Translations under genes and position numbers: made by a program
In this document: in pieces, positions 34,576 to 48,900 of the stretch
How the letters are laid out: each line of letters starts with the position of its first letter
Position numbering within the stretch: the first letter of the stretch is position 1
Assembly: GCA_949825065.1 (NCBI GenBank)
Contig: OX463839.1
Location: 29,397,540 to 29,461,539 of the forward strand
DNA: 64,000 nt
From: Odontocerum albicorne
Taxonomy: Eukaryota > Arthropoda > Insecta > Trichoptera > Odontoceridae
Direction: 5' to 3'
The notes under the pieces: generated by a model
What the model saw: the letters and a program-made list of their open reading frames with translations, nothing else
Told to the model about the DNA's origin: nothing
Database searches by the model: none

Positions 34576-35554
34576 TATTGAAAAGAAAAAAACAAATAGC
34601 ATGCATGAAGGTTAACCCTATAAGCTTCTCTTCAGATATTTTTTAGACTAACCAGAAAATTTAATGATGTTAATAGAAAATTTGCTAGCTCTAATCCCAT
34701 GTTAAATACTCAACTTTACACACTTTGTCTTTTAAGGGGTAATTGTTTGACATGTGTAATCTCTGTCAGAAAAATATTTGAATTGTTAATGAGAAATAAA
34801 ACAAAAGTATTTTTTCAAAGTATTTATTACCTTACATTTGTGTTAAAAGCAAACTTTTTAAATATCTTGTGGCAATAGCAAGATTTAATTTAGCAAAAGA
34901 ATTTGATAATTATACACAAATAAATCTAATAAAATATTCAAATTACAGAGTTTTGCACAGAATTGTGTAATCAAAACAGAAAAGCAAAATACATTCTCAA
35001 GCATACGATATAAAATCCAAAATATTATTTTTATCTTTTATTATTTAGGTGATCATAAAAATTCAGTCAGTTTCTCTAAAATGTATGTGTATCCAACAAT
35101 GAAATATATAAGTAATATCATCACACAAACTTATGTTGATTATATAAAAGAAACAAAATACAAAGAATAAGTGCAATAACCAATATATTTGCTAGTCATG
35201 ACCGAAAAAGTTAGTTTTTGCCACATTTTTTTAAAACAAATACTTTTAAATTGAAAATCTTAATTTCAATAATGTTAAAATATGATTACTACATGCTGGC
35301 CAACATTTTATTTATTTCAATGTATAATTACTGTTAATTTGATGAATAATATTCTGTTGGGCAAAGAATTTAATATAATACATACTATATACCCTTTATT
35401 ATTCAATGCCATATTTTAAGATTTTCTCAATCGCCAAATTACTTTTATCAATAATTAAAAATAGTGTATCGTAATTGGAAAAATTTAGAAGAAGATATCA
35501 CAAAAACATATTATGTTTCCAATTTAAATTATTTAAACCCTCGAAAAAAATTAA

Positions 35555-35658
35555 ACTAAGTACTCGGTTGCATAACATACTGGAAACCAATATGTATTAC
35601 TGAAACTACGTACTCGGTTGCATAACATACTCGAAACCAATATGCATTACTGAAAATT
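35555..35658. repeat. 50-bp tandem duplication
   Basis: TACTCGGTTGCATAACATAC begins two units 50 bp apart, with a few differences. Confidence 0.9.
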
Positions 35659-36833
35659 ACACAAATGATGTCATTAAATATTTAGTTTGAGCGATAGAAC
35701 AAAAATATGCGTGAAAAAACAGAATCAATAAGTCAAATTTATCCTCAAAATTTTACGACAGTATTTGGCCACATTGTCTCTCATAGTACCTATACATTTC
35801 TTACTTCAACCGTAGTAGTCTTAGTTTAGGCAAAAATATCATCTAATTATGAATATGATACTTTACAATCATTTTATTTTAATATTGAATGTCGAATAAT
35901 TCTTACATCTATATTTGCACCTCAATATGATTTTATTACTTCTTTGACATTTTATTACTTCTAAATTGTGTCAGGTATTATTACACAGCAGACATTCAAT
36001 AATTTCCATCGAGTACATTTTTTGAATAAATAATTTATTTAATTATTCAAATAATTGCCATTGCAAAAAATATTGGCTAAATACATATGAATCGGCATCA
36101 GAAACAATCCCACTAAGCGCATGTTCTCTTTTAAATATTGTTTTATCAAAAATAAAACACACTTCAAATACTACAACATTACATTGATTTGTTTAAAATT
36201 AGGCTCGGGGTGCCAGTGCTACATACAACTAATGCAATTTATGTAGGATTTATGAAAATTAAAATAGTACTTGACAAATTATAAAAAATGGACATAGTTT
36301 AGATTGAGAAAATTAAAACATTATTTATAAAAAAAAAATCGAGCATATTTTTAATACAGTATGAATATTGGTATTATTTTGTTAGTCGATGTATAAAATT
36401 TTTAAAATAAATTGGTAAAATTTGGTTTGAAAAATGATGATATAAATAAAGCATGTCTGCACCTGCACATATATGATGAACTAAAGGGTTATATTTATTT
36501 ATATACATATCAATATGAAAGGGAAAAGATATTAGGCAAAAAACAAAAAGGAAAAGAATCTTTCATTCTTATCACACACCTAAGTATTAATATAGTTAGT
36601 AGAATATCATAAATAGTACATTAAGTATCAAAATTGTGTATTAAACATTAATATACCTAGTTATTTTTAATATATCTAAGCTCAAATTAAGAAAGAAAAT
36701 ATGATTATTTTTTGTGAAAAAAAAAAAAAAGATTTATATTAATACAACAGTAGCATTCTTATGATTGAAGATATGTAAACAGAAAAACTGCAGTGAAATT
36801 AAATATAAAATATTCTGATGGAGCATCGACGGT

Positions 36834-36923
36834 TTAGCCCTTATTCTCCACGGCGACGGTAGACAGACTAGTATGGGCTTTGTTCACAGTTGTCTTGAAT
36901 TGTTCAGGAACAGGAAGTTCAGC
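36834..36923 (-). CDS. capt: CAP last exon
   Basis: It encodes [17 protein letters not shown] through VAVENKG and a TAA stop. ELPVPEQF is the conserved end of the CAP C-terminal domain. Acceptor TTTACAG, phase 0. Confidence 0.95.
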   Translation of the reverse strand, partial: AELPVPEQFKTTVNKAHTSLSTVAVENKG

Positions 36924-39900
36924 CTGTAAAGTAATTTATTTCAATTAATTTCCTTGCATGACAATTATATGATTGAGAACCATATGGAACTCTTCTGCCT
37001 TTAGTCTGAAAACAAAATCTATACTATTTGGCGCTTATGTTTTGCCTTTGCTATTTGACTCTGATTGTTGTCATGTTATCAACGCTCAATTATGCTATGC
37101 AATTAAGTTTTGAGAAAAGACACCAGGAGGAATATTGGTATCAGGTGGTACGACCATGTGACAAACGAGGTTCATTTTTGGGTGTAATAGCAGCCTATAA
37201 CTACTATGATACATGTGAGGTGTTGGAGATTTTTTGAACACGCGTTAAATATGCCACCTGGCATCACAGGTGCCTTGTTTTATCACTTATGGAATTAATC
37301 GGACGCCCATCTCAGGAGTTCTACAAGAGAGGTATCCTTCGGCTACCAAAAAGATGGAAAAAGGTCATTGATCAAAATGGCACATACATAATTGATTAAA
37401 CCTCTTTCTTATTTTTCTAGTAAATGATTTTCAAAAAACCTAAAAAAACTGGACAAATATATGTGACAACCCAATATAATCTATCTTAGTATATTGTCCA
37501 CTTCAAACTTATCATGAATACATAAATTTATAGATATCGGTGGTTCAGTATTGTATTTCTACAGACTTGACCTAGTTAATAAGATGTCTGTCTTCCAACC
37601 CAGGAGTTGAAGGTTCTATTCCCATTGATACCTGGAATTTTTAAAGAAGGGTTCCAGTTTGGTTTTCACTTAAGACATATTTAAAACCCTTCTGGTTAGT
37701 TGGATGAGATTGCCACATGGCAATAAGCCCTTCAGGTTTCAACACAAATTTACATTCAAATGAATGTCATGTATTTCCAATATAAATATCAACTCGCAAT
37801 TTAAAAAAATACTGAGTTATGGGCTGATCAAGTTTGTGCACATCATTTTAGGATACCTTGTATGCTTGGGTAACTTACATAATCCCCATTGGCCTTAGGC
37901 ACAAGGACGTTCATCTCAGAAGACTTGGAGCTGACAATCTCCACATTGAGGGACTCAGGGCTGAGGTACATCTGGCAGCCGTCAGTCTTGTCTATGGAGA
38001 TGGTGGGCACTTTACTCAGCACCTGCCAATTTAAAATTACAAATATATTATAGATGTTCTGATTAAAGATATTTACATACACACCTAAAATATTTCCTAA
38101 GGGTAAAAAATGAAATATAGAAGAAAAAAACATATTACTTCTAAAAGTTTCAAGTCAACCATAGATATTGATATTTTTATAATCTACATATATAAAATAT
38201 ACAGGTAGTACTTGACTTTTGCACATACTTGGTTCCTGTTAATGTTTATGAGTCAAGCAATATAAAAAAACATGAAAATGCGTACAATGGATACATACAT
38301 ACACGCATGTATAATATTCATGAGTGCAAAATATTAGGTGTTCTCAAAAGTTATTACATTTTTCATAATTAAGCACTTTGACACATTTCGGTTCTTTGGT
38401 AGTCAGTTACAGCACAATTTTTGCCTGGAAATGACAACTTTAAAAACCACCATTAAAGAATTGTATTATAGATAGTATTATATCAATAGCACATCAACAT
38501 TTTGGAAAGGAGTTTGGGTACCTTACAAACTGATGAAAATAAATGGTTTGTGTTACACATGCATTTTGCTTAACCTTAAGCACTCAGTTTTTGGTGCACA
38601 GGTGGCATGTATATTTTACCAGTATGACTCAGTTATCGGCTGACCACCAACATGGTTACTTTTGCTTTAACCCTTCCTGTCCTGTCATTTGTAACTAGTA
38701 CATATTGCTTCTAAAATTTTAATATCTCTATAAATATAATAAATACTGGGTTCAGATTTTAGGTATTCCTCCGTAATACATTTACGCATTGAATGAAAAA
38801 AGTAATATTAATAATAATTAGCACTTATCGGCCACATCAGAGATATTTTGTGAAAATCGGGAATAAATTCACCGATACAATCAAACGTGTGCCAGTGTGT
38901 GTGACGTAGGTATATTCATTCTAAAAAACCACTATGGGTGAGGAAGTGCACGTCTCACTCTCACTCTACTTTGGTATATGGGAACGCAAGAAATAGAATC
39001 TCAGTTCGCTCGCTTCTCTCGCTCAGTAGCTCACGGGCTTTTGTTCGAGGTGGTCGCTTCGCCCGTTTTGTGAACGTCGGCCGTTTTTTTTTCATGTTTT
39101 CAGCAATTAAATTTTAATTATTATCACTTGACTTCAAATTTAATTAATTTAAGCGATTGGCTATGAATATTCTTATTTTTTCGATTTTAAATCGTTCATT
39201 TTTACATGTGTATTGGTGTGTATTTAACACACAGCACCGGAACGCGCTGATTTTTTTAGCACAGGGAGGGAAAGGTTAAAGACAAATTTCACACGCAATG
39301 CTTATGCTTACTTTGAGTTCATATGTTTATTTAATCTCATGAACATTCAACAATACTATTATTTAATTTTGAGATATATACAGTTGACATTTTCATTATA
39401 TTTTTGACATTTAGTGTACTGTTATTTTTGACATAACCTAAAAAGGCATCTACTTTATGCAATGTTTCAGTTCAGGAAATTTCATTGGTTCAAGAAGAAT
39501 TTAATAATAGTGATGATGAATTTGTGTCTCTAAGTAAAGAATATGGTACTTAGGATGATGGAGATATTGATTACAATTACATGGCAAAAATGGGGGCAGT
39601 TAGCCATTCAAGACGACCTTGAAGTGGTGGAGGAACATGGGCTAATAGAAGTTAGTGTAATCAAAGGTTCATTGTATTTAATCAAAATGAATAAGGATTA
39701 CAGCCGATCTATCATAAGAAATACAAGTATAGGAAGGAGTTAATTTTACAATTAGCAGGAAATACAAGTGAAGATCAGAAAAACAAGACTACCAAGTACT
39801 AAGGACACTGAAGAGCGCCTGGATGGAAAGTCTACATTTTACAGTCAAAAAGGACGAGATATCTAAATACTAACACATCGATCACTAAGTCCCGGGACTA

Positions 39901-42900
39901 ACCAACAGATGGCGCATCTAATAACAAATCTATACCATTCTCAGTTAGTACCAACTTTTAGAAGTTACATGTCAAACTTTCATGACATTCCGACATTGTG
40001 TCATTGAGTTACAGTGGTTTTAGGTACGCTACTTTTGATATTTTCAAAACAATGGGAAAAAACTAATGTCGTGTGTTGATAAAACATTGCTTTTTAATGG
40101 AAAAAAAAACTGTTCAAACTCAGCGATGGCTTGAAAAGTGTTATCCGGGCTCTGCTCCGTCGAAAACAACCATTTGTCGGTGGTATGCTGATTTCAAACG
40201 CGGTTGTACAGACACAAATGATGCTGAACGCTCTGGTCGTCCAAATGAAGCTGTTACACCAGAAAACATTAAAAAAACCCTCAAAATCGTGATGGAAAAT
40301 CGCTAAGTAAAGTTGCGTGAGATAGCTGACATCCTGAAGATATCATTTGGTAGTGTTTACACTATTTTGCATGAACATTTGGTCATGAAAAAGCTTTTTT
40401 CGAAATGGGTGCCGCATTTGCTTACAATGGAACAGAAACAACAACGCATCGATGATTCAGAGCACTGTTTGGCACTGTTTACGCGAAATAAACAGGAGTT
40501 TTTGCATCGGTATGTGACAATAGATGAAACTTGGATCCACCGCTATATTCCGGAATCAAATCGGCAGTCAGCTGAGTGGAGAGCAGCCGGTGAAAGTCAT
40601 CCGAAGCGACCAAAAACTCAACAGTCGGCCGGGAAGGTTATGGCCTCCATATTTTGGGATGCGCATGGTATAATATTCATCGAGTTGAACTTCGAATTGC
40701 TTCCACACCCACCGTATTCTCCAGATTTGGACCCCAGCAAGTATTGGATGTTCGCAGACCTCAAAAATATGCTCCAGGGAAAGAGATTTGGCTCCAATGA
40801 AGAAGTGATTGCCGAAACTAACGCCTATTTTGTAACCAAAGATAAATCGTTCTACACAGCTGGCATAGAAAAGTTAGGAAAGCGTTGGAATGAATGTATC
40901 GCTCTTGAAGGAGACTATGTTGATGAATAAAGAAGAATTTTGGCAAACAAATATTGTTTTAGTAGTTAGTCCCGGGACTTATTGATCGATGTGTTATATA
41001 CAACAATTGTAAAATACCCGGAGAAAGAAGGAAAACTGTGTGGTTTTATGAGACATGTACCAGGAAGCCAGGCCTTCATCTTGGAAAATGCTTCAAAAAG
41101 TACCACTCAGTAGAAATATAAATAATATGGTACTTTCTTTAATAATACTCTCTGTTTCAATAAAATCCAATACTAAATAAACATTTTATGATTGATTATT
41201 TCAAGTTTATCTAAAGATATTTATTACATATAAAATTAAATAATACCTACTGCAAACACATATAGGTGTAAAATTGAAGTGGTAAAGGGTTAAAAATATT
41301 GACTCAGGCCCATTTTTCAAATGTGTTATTACTGTTGTCGAGAAATAAATTCTTTATGATAACCGAATGCGTTCTAAACAATGATTATCCTTAAGTTAAC
41401 TACCTGAACCCGCTGTTAAAGTTAACTTTGGATTACGAAAGACCTTGCTTTGTGTTTGGTGGAATATTAGTGCAATATAACTTTTTGAACACCTGAAGCA
41501 ACAATCACCGCAGATGTTATTGGGTTTTTTCCTAAATTGATAATTTAGACTCCTCGACTGTACGGAATAGCCAGTTAAATGTATGAAATTCAATTGATTA
41601 ATAGTATAAGTAAGAAATATATACGAAAGAGTGAGTTGTACGAAAGCTGAGGATTCTCTGTATCATTTTATAAAAATTGGAAGAAGCCACGAATCATTCT
41701 CAAAAAAGTTATTTTGTGTCCAAATCAGAACCATACTTAGATGTATCATTCTTTCCAGATATCATTTCTTACCTGACAAATTAAGAGATATATCAGGTCT
41801 GTAAATATGAAACCGGAATTTTTTTATAGAAAATACAGTGAAACCCCGTTTTAACGTTTTTATGGGGACTGATAAAAAAAAACGTAATTAGAAGGAAAAC
41901 ATAGATTCGGGGTTAGAAAAAAAATAAAAAAATTGAAAACTATTTTTTATTTAGATAATCACGCAAATCGGTTTGGTACATATTATTGTGCTGGTTTACA
42001 GCTCTTTCGATCTTATAAATCGATAAGAAAGTTTCATCTTGTACGTTTTCAATGCTTGTAAGGCCCTCAATATGCCTCATAGCATCTTCTTTTGTTGGAA
42101 TTTGATGGATTAAGTTTACCTCTTCTTCACCAGATAATTCTTTGTCGGATAAGTTTTCGTGGATGTGACTGTGCACTATATCATCGATATCCATAACTTC
42201 AGATGTCATCACAATTAAAGTAGGAACATCCGTCTGCTTCCAATCTTCAGCGATCTCCAAATCAACACTTCGAGATTCCCCGCAAACTGATCTATACACC
42301 ACAGAGTGCCTCTTCTTGAAACGATCTATCTAGCCATTTGATTCAGTCAATCCTTTGGTATTTAATCAAGACGCAATATGCAGGGCCTTATCTCGAATTA
42401 ATGGACCGTTGATTGGCATATTGCTGGAACGCGAGCTGATAAGCCATTCTTTAAGGATTTCTTCCATATCATCGTATTTTGAAGGTTGTATGTACATGCG
42501 TTTTTTCGCCATGGGACCACATTGCATCGCACTTTATTCAATTGATTCGAAAAAAAATGTAAATTGACACACCAAATACACGACAATTGAAATTGTATGT
42601 ACACGACCGACACATTTAAAACACAAGCACAGATACAGTCTGCCTGCCTCTGATTCGCTAAATTTCCCATCAATTGCATCGTATTACACGACTCGTGTAA
42701 CCTTGACCGCTGCTTGAGCGCTGCAAGTGCACACGTGTCTATAAATAGAAACAACATATTTCTGCTTCCTAATATTCATTTCAAATATTTTAAATCGTCG
42801 CACATTTAATTAAATATGTTTATAAATTGATTTGCATTTTAAATATTTCAAACGTAAATTGCGGGAAATAAAAACATACAAGCGAGTACTAAAATAAAAC

Positions 42901-45900
42901 GGGATTGTAAAAATCGAACGCAAATAGCGGGAAAGCGTGAATTCCGGGCACGTAAAAACTGGGTTTCACTGTACACATTTATTGTATTATATGAAAATGT
43001 TAAAAAATATTTTATTCAAAGTATTGCCCATCGCTAGCTACACATTTTTCCCACCTCTCGGGCAATTTGTGGATGCCACGCCAAAAAAACTGTTGCTCTT
43101 TTGAGGCAAACCAATCATCGAGCAATTTTCGTAAGAAGTGAAGCGCTGATCAGCGAGTGCGTGTCCCATCGATGCAAATAAGTAGTAATCGGATGGAGCC
43201 AAGTCTGGTGAGTAAGCCGCATGCAAAAGTATTTGCCAACTAAACGCCTCAATCGTTTCCTTGACCGGTTTTGCTGTATGCGATGGTGCATTATCATGAA
43301 GCAAAATCACTTTGTGTTGCCTCTTTTGATATTCTGGTCGTTTTTCACGCAATACTTGGTTCAAATCCATCATTTGTTGTCGGTTAGTGTTCAGTATTAA
43401 CGGTTTCGACAGGTTTTAGCAGCTCATAATAGATAACACCTTTCTGATCCCACCAAACACAGAGCATTGTCTTCCGTCCATAGCGATTTGGTCTTGCAGT
43501 CGATGTCGCTGGTTTGCTTGGAGTTACCCATGATCTTTTACGCTTAGGATTCTCGAAACATACCCATTTTTTATCGCCAGTCACAATTCGATGGAGAAAT
43601 GATTTTCTTTTGTACCTGGCGAGCAGCATTTCGCAAGTGGTTTTTCAGTTTTCCTGCTGTCTTTCATTCAGTTCATGTGGAACCCATTTTCCCACCTTCT
43701 AGATCTTTCCCATGGCTTTCAAACGTATGGAGACGGCTTCTCGTGTCACGTTTAATTGATCCGCGAGTTGTTGTTGCGTTTGAGCGTCATCCTCATCCAA
43801 CAATGCTTGTAATTCAGCATCTTCAAACATTCTCGGTGGTCTTCCACGTTCTTCGTTTCTCACATCAAAATCGCCCCTTTTAAATTTTTTAAACCACTCA
43901 AAGCACTGTGATTTACCAAGAGCAAGCTCACCGTAAGCCTCGACAAGCATTCGATGCGATTCTGCAGCAGTTTTCTTCAAATAGTAACAGAAAATCAATG
44001 CTGTCCGCAAATCGTAGTTTTCAGGCACAAAAACAAGCATGTTCAACGCTATGAAAACATATGTAGTTGTATTAAACTTGTATTGTTGTGAGTTAAAAGT
44101 CTTTGACAAATTTAAACACAAGAAAAAGGCGCCAATAACGCGGTTTGAGTCACTACATTGATAACTAGAGCCATCTATGAGCAAATTCCGGTTTCATATT
44201 TACAGACCTGACATAGTTCCAAAACAAAATATTTAATTTCCTTTAACCCTGGTGTGGGCTGAAAAACATCTGGTGTCCCCGTGGCTGGGCTCGCCCTATA
44301 TTGGTGGGGTGTATCTTGGCCGGGGGGATGTTATTAGATGAGCCCAGACCTTTTGATAGCTTCTGTTTTATAATGTATTCTCTTTTTAATGTGTTCTTCA
44401 AATGTGTCTAAATGTATTATGTACATACTATAATATGTTGCTATCAATAAACCTGTATTTATTTATTTAAACTGAAGTGAATTTTTATCATGAAAACTTC
44501 TATAAATTTTGGGTTATGCACATTAATGAAAAAATGTGTATTCAAAATTTAGAAATATATAAACTGTGAGGACAACTTAAGGACATAATTATGCACTTCC
44601 ATAGTATCTTAAATTTTTATTCTTAAAACAACTACAATCAATTTATTATAGATGCTTGAAAATATTTTTCCTTGTTTGTTATTTGGGTGCTTTTAATCAG
44701 GATTTTAAATATAAAATTATTTGAGTGGACAGTCCTTATATTAGTTTATTTAAAAAAAGTCCTAATTGAAAAAACTTAAAATAATATATTGGAATCTTGA
44801 TAAACTTACCTGCATCTGAACAGATTGGCAGTTAACAAACTCAATGCTGGAGACCAAGGCATCAAACACTACTGCGCACTTGGTGCAAGAGTCCAGCACA
44901 ATGCTGTTAATCTTCCCTTTCACTGTGAGAGAGCTCTCGCGGCACTTGAACATGTACACCACATTGTTCATCTCTGCATCCTCCACGAGCAGCCCCGAGT
45001 TGCCCTTGTGGTGTTCCTGAAATTCCGATAGCAAAAAAATTGTGAAATTCAAAAGAGAAAACAAACCTTTGGAAATTTGTTGTAGAGGAAATTCAATCTC
45101 GGGGAAAAATGAAACTGAAGTATCAAGTTAATTAAATGATTCATTTGTATGGTTGATAATGGCGGACACATATTGAAGAGTCTGGTCAGGGACAATATTG
45201 TATTTAAACTGACTAATCGAGCCTTTAGATTAAGAACCACCGAAGAAGGAGAATAATTCACAGCTCGCCATCACACATGTTGGAAATACTACTGCACATA
45301 GACAGGCCACAACATTTGCACATGTCTAGCACATATGAGAATTGTTACCAGACGAACTTTTTACCAGACTGATAACTTTGGAATCAAACCTAAAACTCTG
45401 GTTGGAAGACCAGCATCTTATCAACCAGGTTATGAAGGTCATCTTTGAACAAACATTGAAAACGGCAATGAATATATTGTTCTAGAACCAGGGGCGCTAT
45501 AAGATTAGATTTAAGGACATCTATAGAAAATACATCTAGTCATTTGGGCTAGATATCCTGCATTGGGAGCAGTAAGCTAAAAACCGGAACCTGTGTAGGA
45601 GTATTGTTCGCAAAGAATATCATGTTCATAACCAGGCCAGGCACAAACTAATATAATATACTGGAAAAAAAATTTTTTTTCTGAGAATTGTGCTAGCAAA
45701 GCACAAAAATAACAATATTGTTGATCAATTTGCAAAACACACTGCTTTCTTATTCATGTTGACCATAAAATCCCTGTATCGACTAGCTATTACGTCAGGC
45801 AAGTTAGGGATCAAAAAAATTCCCAAGTAAATAATCATCATGGAGAAAAAATGCTGTCTAACAATCCCAAGAACTATCAATTTCCCATAACTTTGTTGGG

Positions 45901-48900
45901 TTGCAAACTTATTCCAAATCAACACTTTTTCGAATAAGATCATTTTTCATTACAAACTTTTATATTTTTTATTGGTTATACTCGTATTGTCTAAATTATT
46001 AAAAATATTAGAAAACATTCTGATAATGGTTGGTGGGATCTCTGTATTTGTTGTATCCTTATACAATGAATAGTGATTTTTTCCTATTGGGGTATGCAGA
46101 AAGGACAGAGTGTCCGACTTTCCTATCTTGACACACATATTTCACCTCTTCCACATTCTTATACCTTCTCATAAAACTCCTACGATTTCTCTGAATTCTA
46201 ACATTTTCTTCTCTCAAAATATCACAATATCAAAATTCCCTAGATCCAACCATACTTTTCTTGGTCAACCTCTACCACGCCTTGCATTGTATATTAGTTT
46301 TGTTAGTTGTTCAGGGATTTAAAGAACACATTTGAACGCGAGAGTTCAACTAGGGGAAAATGTACTGTATTACACTTTTATTGTATACCTGGCCCATAAC
46401 TTTCCCATGTCACTATAGACTAAATTTTATGCAAAAGGCAAAGAGAAAATTGCAAACAACGCTGAATATAAATAGATAAAGGCACCGATGTATCCTTTTT
46501 TGAAATATAAAGTTGATTTACGATAGCAAAAGTGTTTAATGTATTATATTGCTAGCAAATTCACAATGTGAAAACTGGAATAAAAAAATGTTATGTTTTA
46601 GTAAATATGAAAAAAAAACTCACAATAAGCCATTTCTTTCCATCTCTGGTAAACACAGGTGGCTTGTCAATCTGCCCAGCTCCAGGAGTGGGCAATCCTT
46701 TGGAGAAAGGCTTGGGGCCGGGAGCGGGGGCCTTGAAGGGTGCAGGACCTTCACGAAGAGTCGTATTCTTGTGAGTCTGCATGTCCGATGTCACTTTCTT
46801 AAGGCCTAAAATAAGTCAAAAATAGTTCATAGTAATTTTTGGGTAATGATATTTAGCTACCAGTTAGTTTCTTAAATTAAATACATAACTATTAATTTTT
46901 AAAACTAGTTTGTATGTTTACATGTTTATGAAGGCATTAACTCTTATATTACTGATACTGTTGGTAATATATATTTTCACAGCAACTTAAGCTAGCCAAG
47001 GTTTTAAGGAAAGTTAAACACAGAAGCAAAATTATGATAAATTTCATGAAATGAATTGAAATATTAGAGAACGAAAATATGAGGAAAATTAATAGATTCA
47101 ATAGTTCAAAATCCAAGAAGTTTATTTGTCAGATACACTACACTACTAAATATCCATTTAAAATTTAAACACTTGAAGTAAATAAAAAAATAAGCGATAA
47201 AGTTAAATAAAGATTTGTCTTAAAAAAAATATTTATACAACATTGTGGAATAAAAAAAGGTTCATTTGACTGTAATTAAAAGGCTCATTTGATGAACAAG
47301 AATTTAAAATTACAACTCACTCTTGGTGACATCTTCTCCTCGGTTTATTTCTGCAAAAAGTGCACTTCGGTCATCACCTCCCGGTGCATTTCCAAAGTCT
47401 CCCACAGGTGGGGGACACGGTGGGGGAGGGGGCAGTCCGCACGGGGGCGGGGGAGGACAGGAACCTTTACCTGGCAACACCACAATTGTTACAAGCGGAA
47501 GCAAGCATGTGCAAAGTGCTAAAGAGACTACTTCAAAGATGACAGTAGATGAGCATTTCTAGCTATTCTTAGCTAAGGATTGTGGTTCATAGGTTTAAAA
47601 GATTTTTATATTATACATGTTGAAAATCAACAAAATGACATGTGATGAATTAATATTATTTTAATACAATAAAACGATGAATATCAAAAGTCATAGCCAA
47701 GTTTGAGAATAAAATTTTGTTCTAATTCTAGGATAAAGCTTTTTTATATGTAACATACTTGATCTAAATTATATTCAAAAAATATAAAGCCTTACCATCA
47801 TTTGAAATATTATTATAAATTAATTATCTACAAAACCTAACAATATTTTTTTCTTCAAATTGAAACATTTGCTTTTAGAATAGGCAAAACCAAATTCTAT
47901 TTCATTAAAAATCCATAATCTACACATATCAAACAAAAATGCATTTCTTTTAATGGAAATTGATAACTCACTAGCCTAGACATATAAGCCTAGTATTAAT
48001 TTGATTCAAAAAAGAAAATATAGTTGTAATATTTAGGACAACAAAACCTTTTGTCTTCATAATTGTTAAACTGAATATTTTACAAACATCAAAAATAAAT
48101 ATTTATAATAAAAAAAATCATATATTTTAAATTTTAAGAAGATATTGTAACTTTAATGCAAGATTGTCATGGGTCGAAATTGTTCATAAAATGATATACA
48201 TAACTGAACATTAGTGACTCTTTGTTATGGAAAATTATCATATCTCTTTTCAACAATTAAAAGCATTAGTTCCATTTATTTTTAAAGTTTTAATGTATCA
48301 CTATCATAATCTGAAATACAGTTTCTGGCAATAAAAATAAAAATGAGATTATATATTCAGAAATATTTCATTTTAAAATGTTGCAGCATCATTTAAAAAT
48401 GTCAATTCAAGTATTCTCCATGAATGGTATAAATTTTACAATACCATAATTCGAGTTAAGATAAAAAGTATAACCTCTTAATTTTTTATTTAAACGCAAA
48501 ATTGTAATGTAATATTTTTTTTCTAAAATGCTCTCTATAATATTTTTTTATTATACATAGTTGCATAATTAAACATTTGTAATCCATATATTTTAATACT
48601 TACTTTCCAGATTCCCTGTCATTTAGACTTGTGATAGTCTTCCATTCAATGTGTGCTTTATACCATTAATGAATAAGATAATATACATTAACACGTTCAT
48701 TGCCCACCTAATACGAGTAGTAGTGAAGTAGTGCCATGGCCTAAATATTATTTAGGTATTAGTTATTTTATGTGTAGATAATAAAAATTAGAAATATCCA
48801 CTATTTATTAAAAAAAAATATATATATATGTATTTATATAATATATAGTCAGTCTTCTGCAATCAGTTTTATTGGCGATGGCCAATTAATGCTCCCTTTT

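Larger units (their letters stand above)
30181..36833. other. intergenic region between convergent genes
   Basis: This AT-rich stretch separates the 3' ends of Nudel and CAP and includes the 3' UTRs of both. I see two minisatellites, one SINE and one short duplication, listed separately. No further protease, LDLa or other coding exon could be supported on either strand. Confidence 0.65.

Noticed and set aside
30080..36833. A second Nudel protease domain downstream
   Set aside because: No frame in this stretch shows serine protease or LDLa signatures, and the stop at 30077-30079 has no good upstream donor that would bypass it.
37028..37237. 69-codon frame in CAP intron, tested as the 5' part of the adjacent mariner relic
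   Set aside because: The residues do not fit any mariner segment that I know, and no terminal repeat precedes it.
40073..40930. Two adjacent frames as host genes
   Set aside because: They are halves of a mariner transposase between terminal repeats with TA duplications, with catalytic residues deleted.
47323..47562. Gly/Pro-rich frames on plus
   Set aside because: They are antisense shadows of the CAP poly-proline exon.
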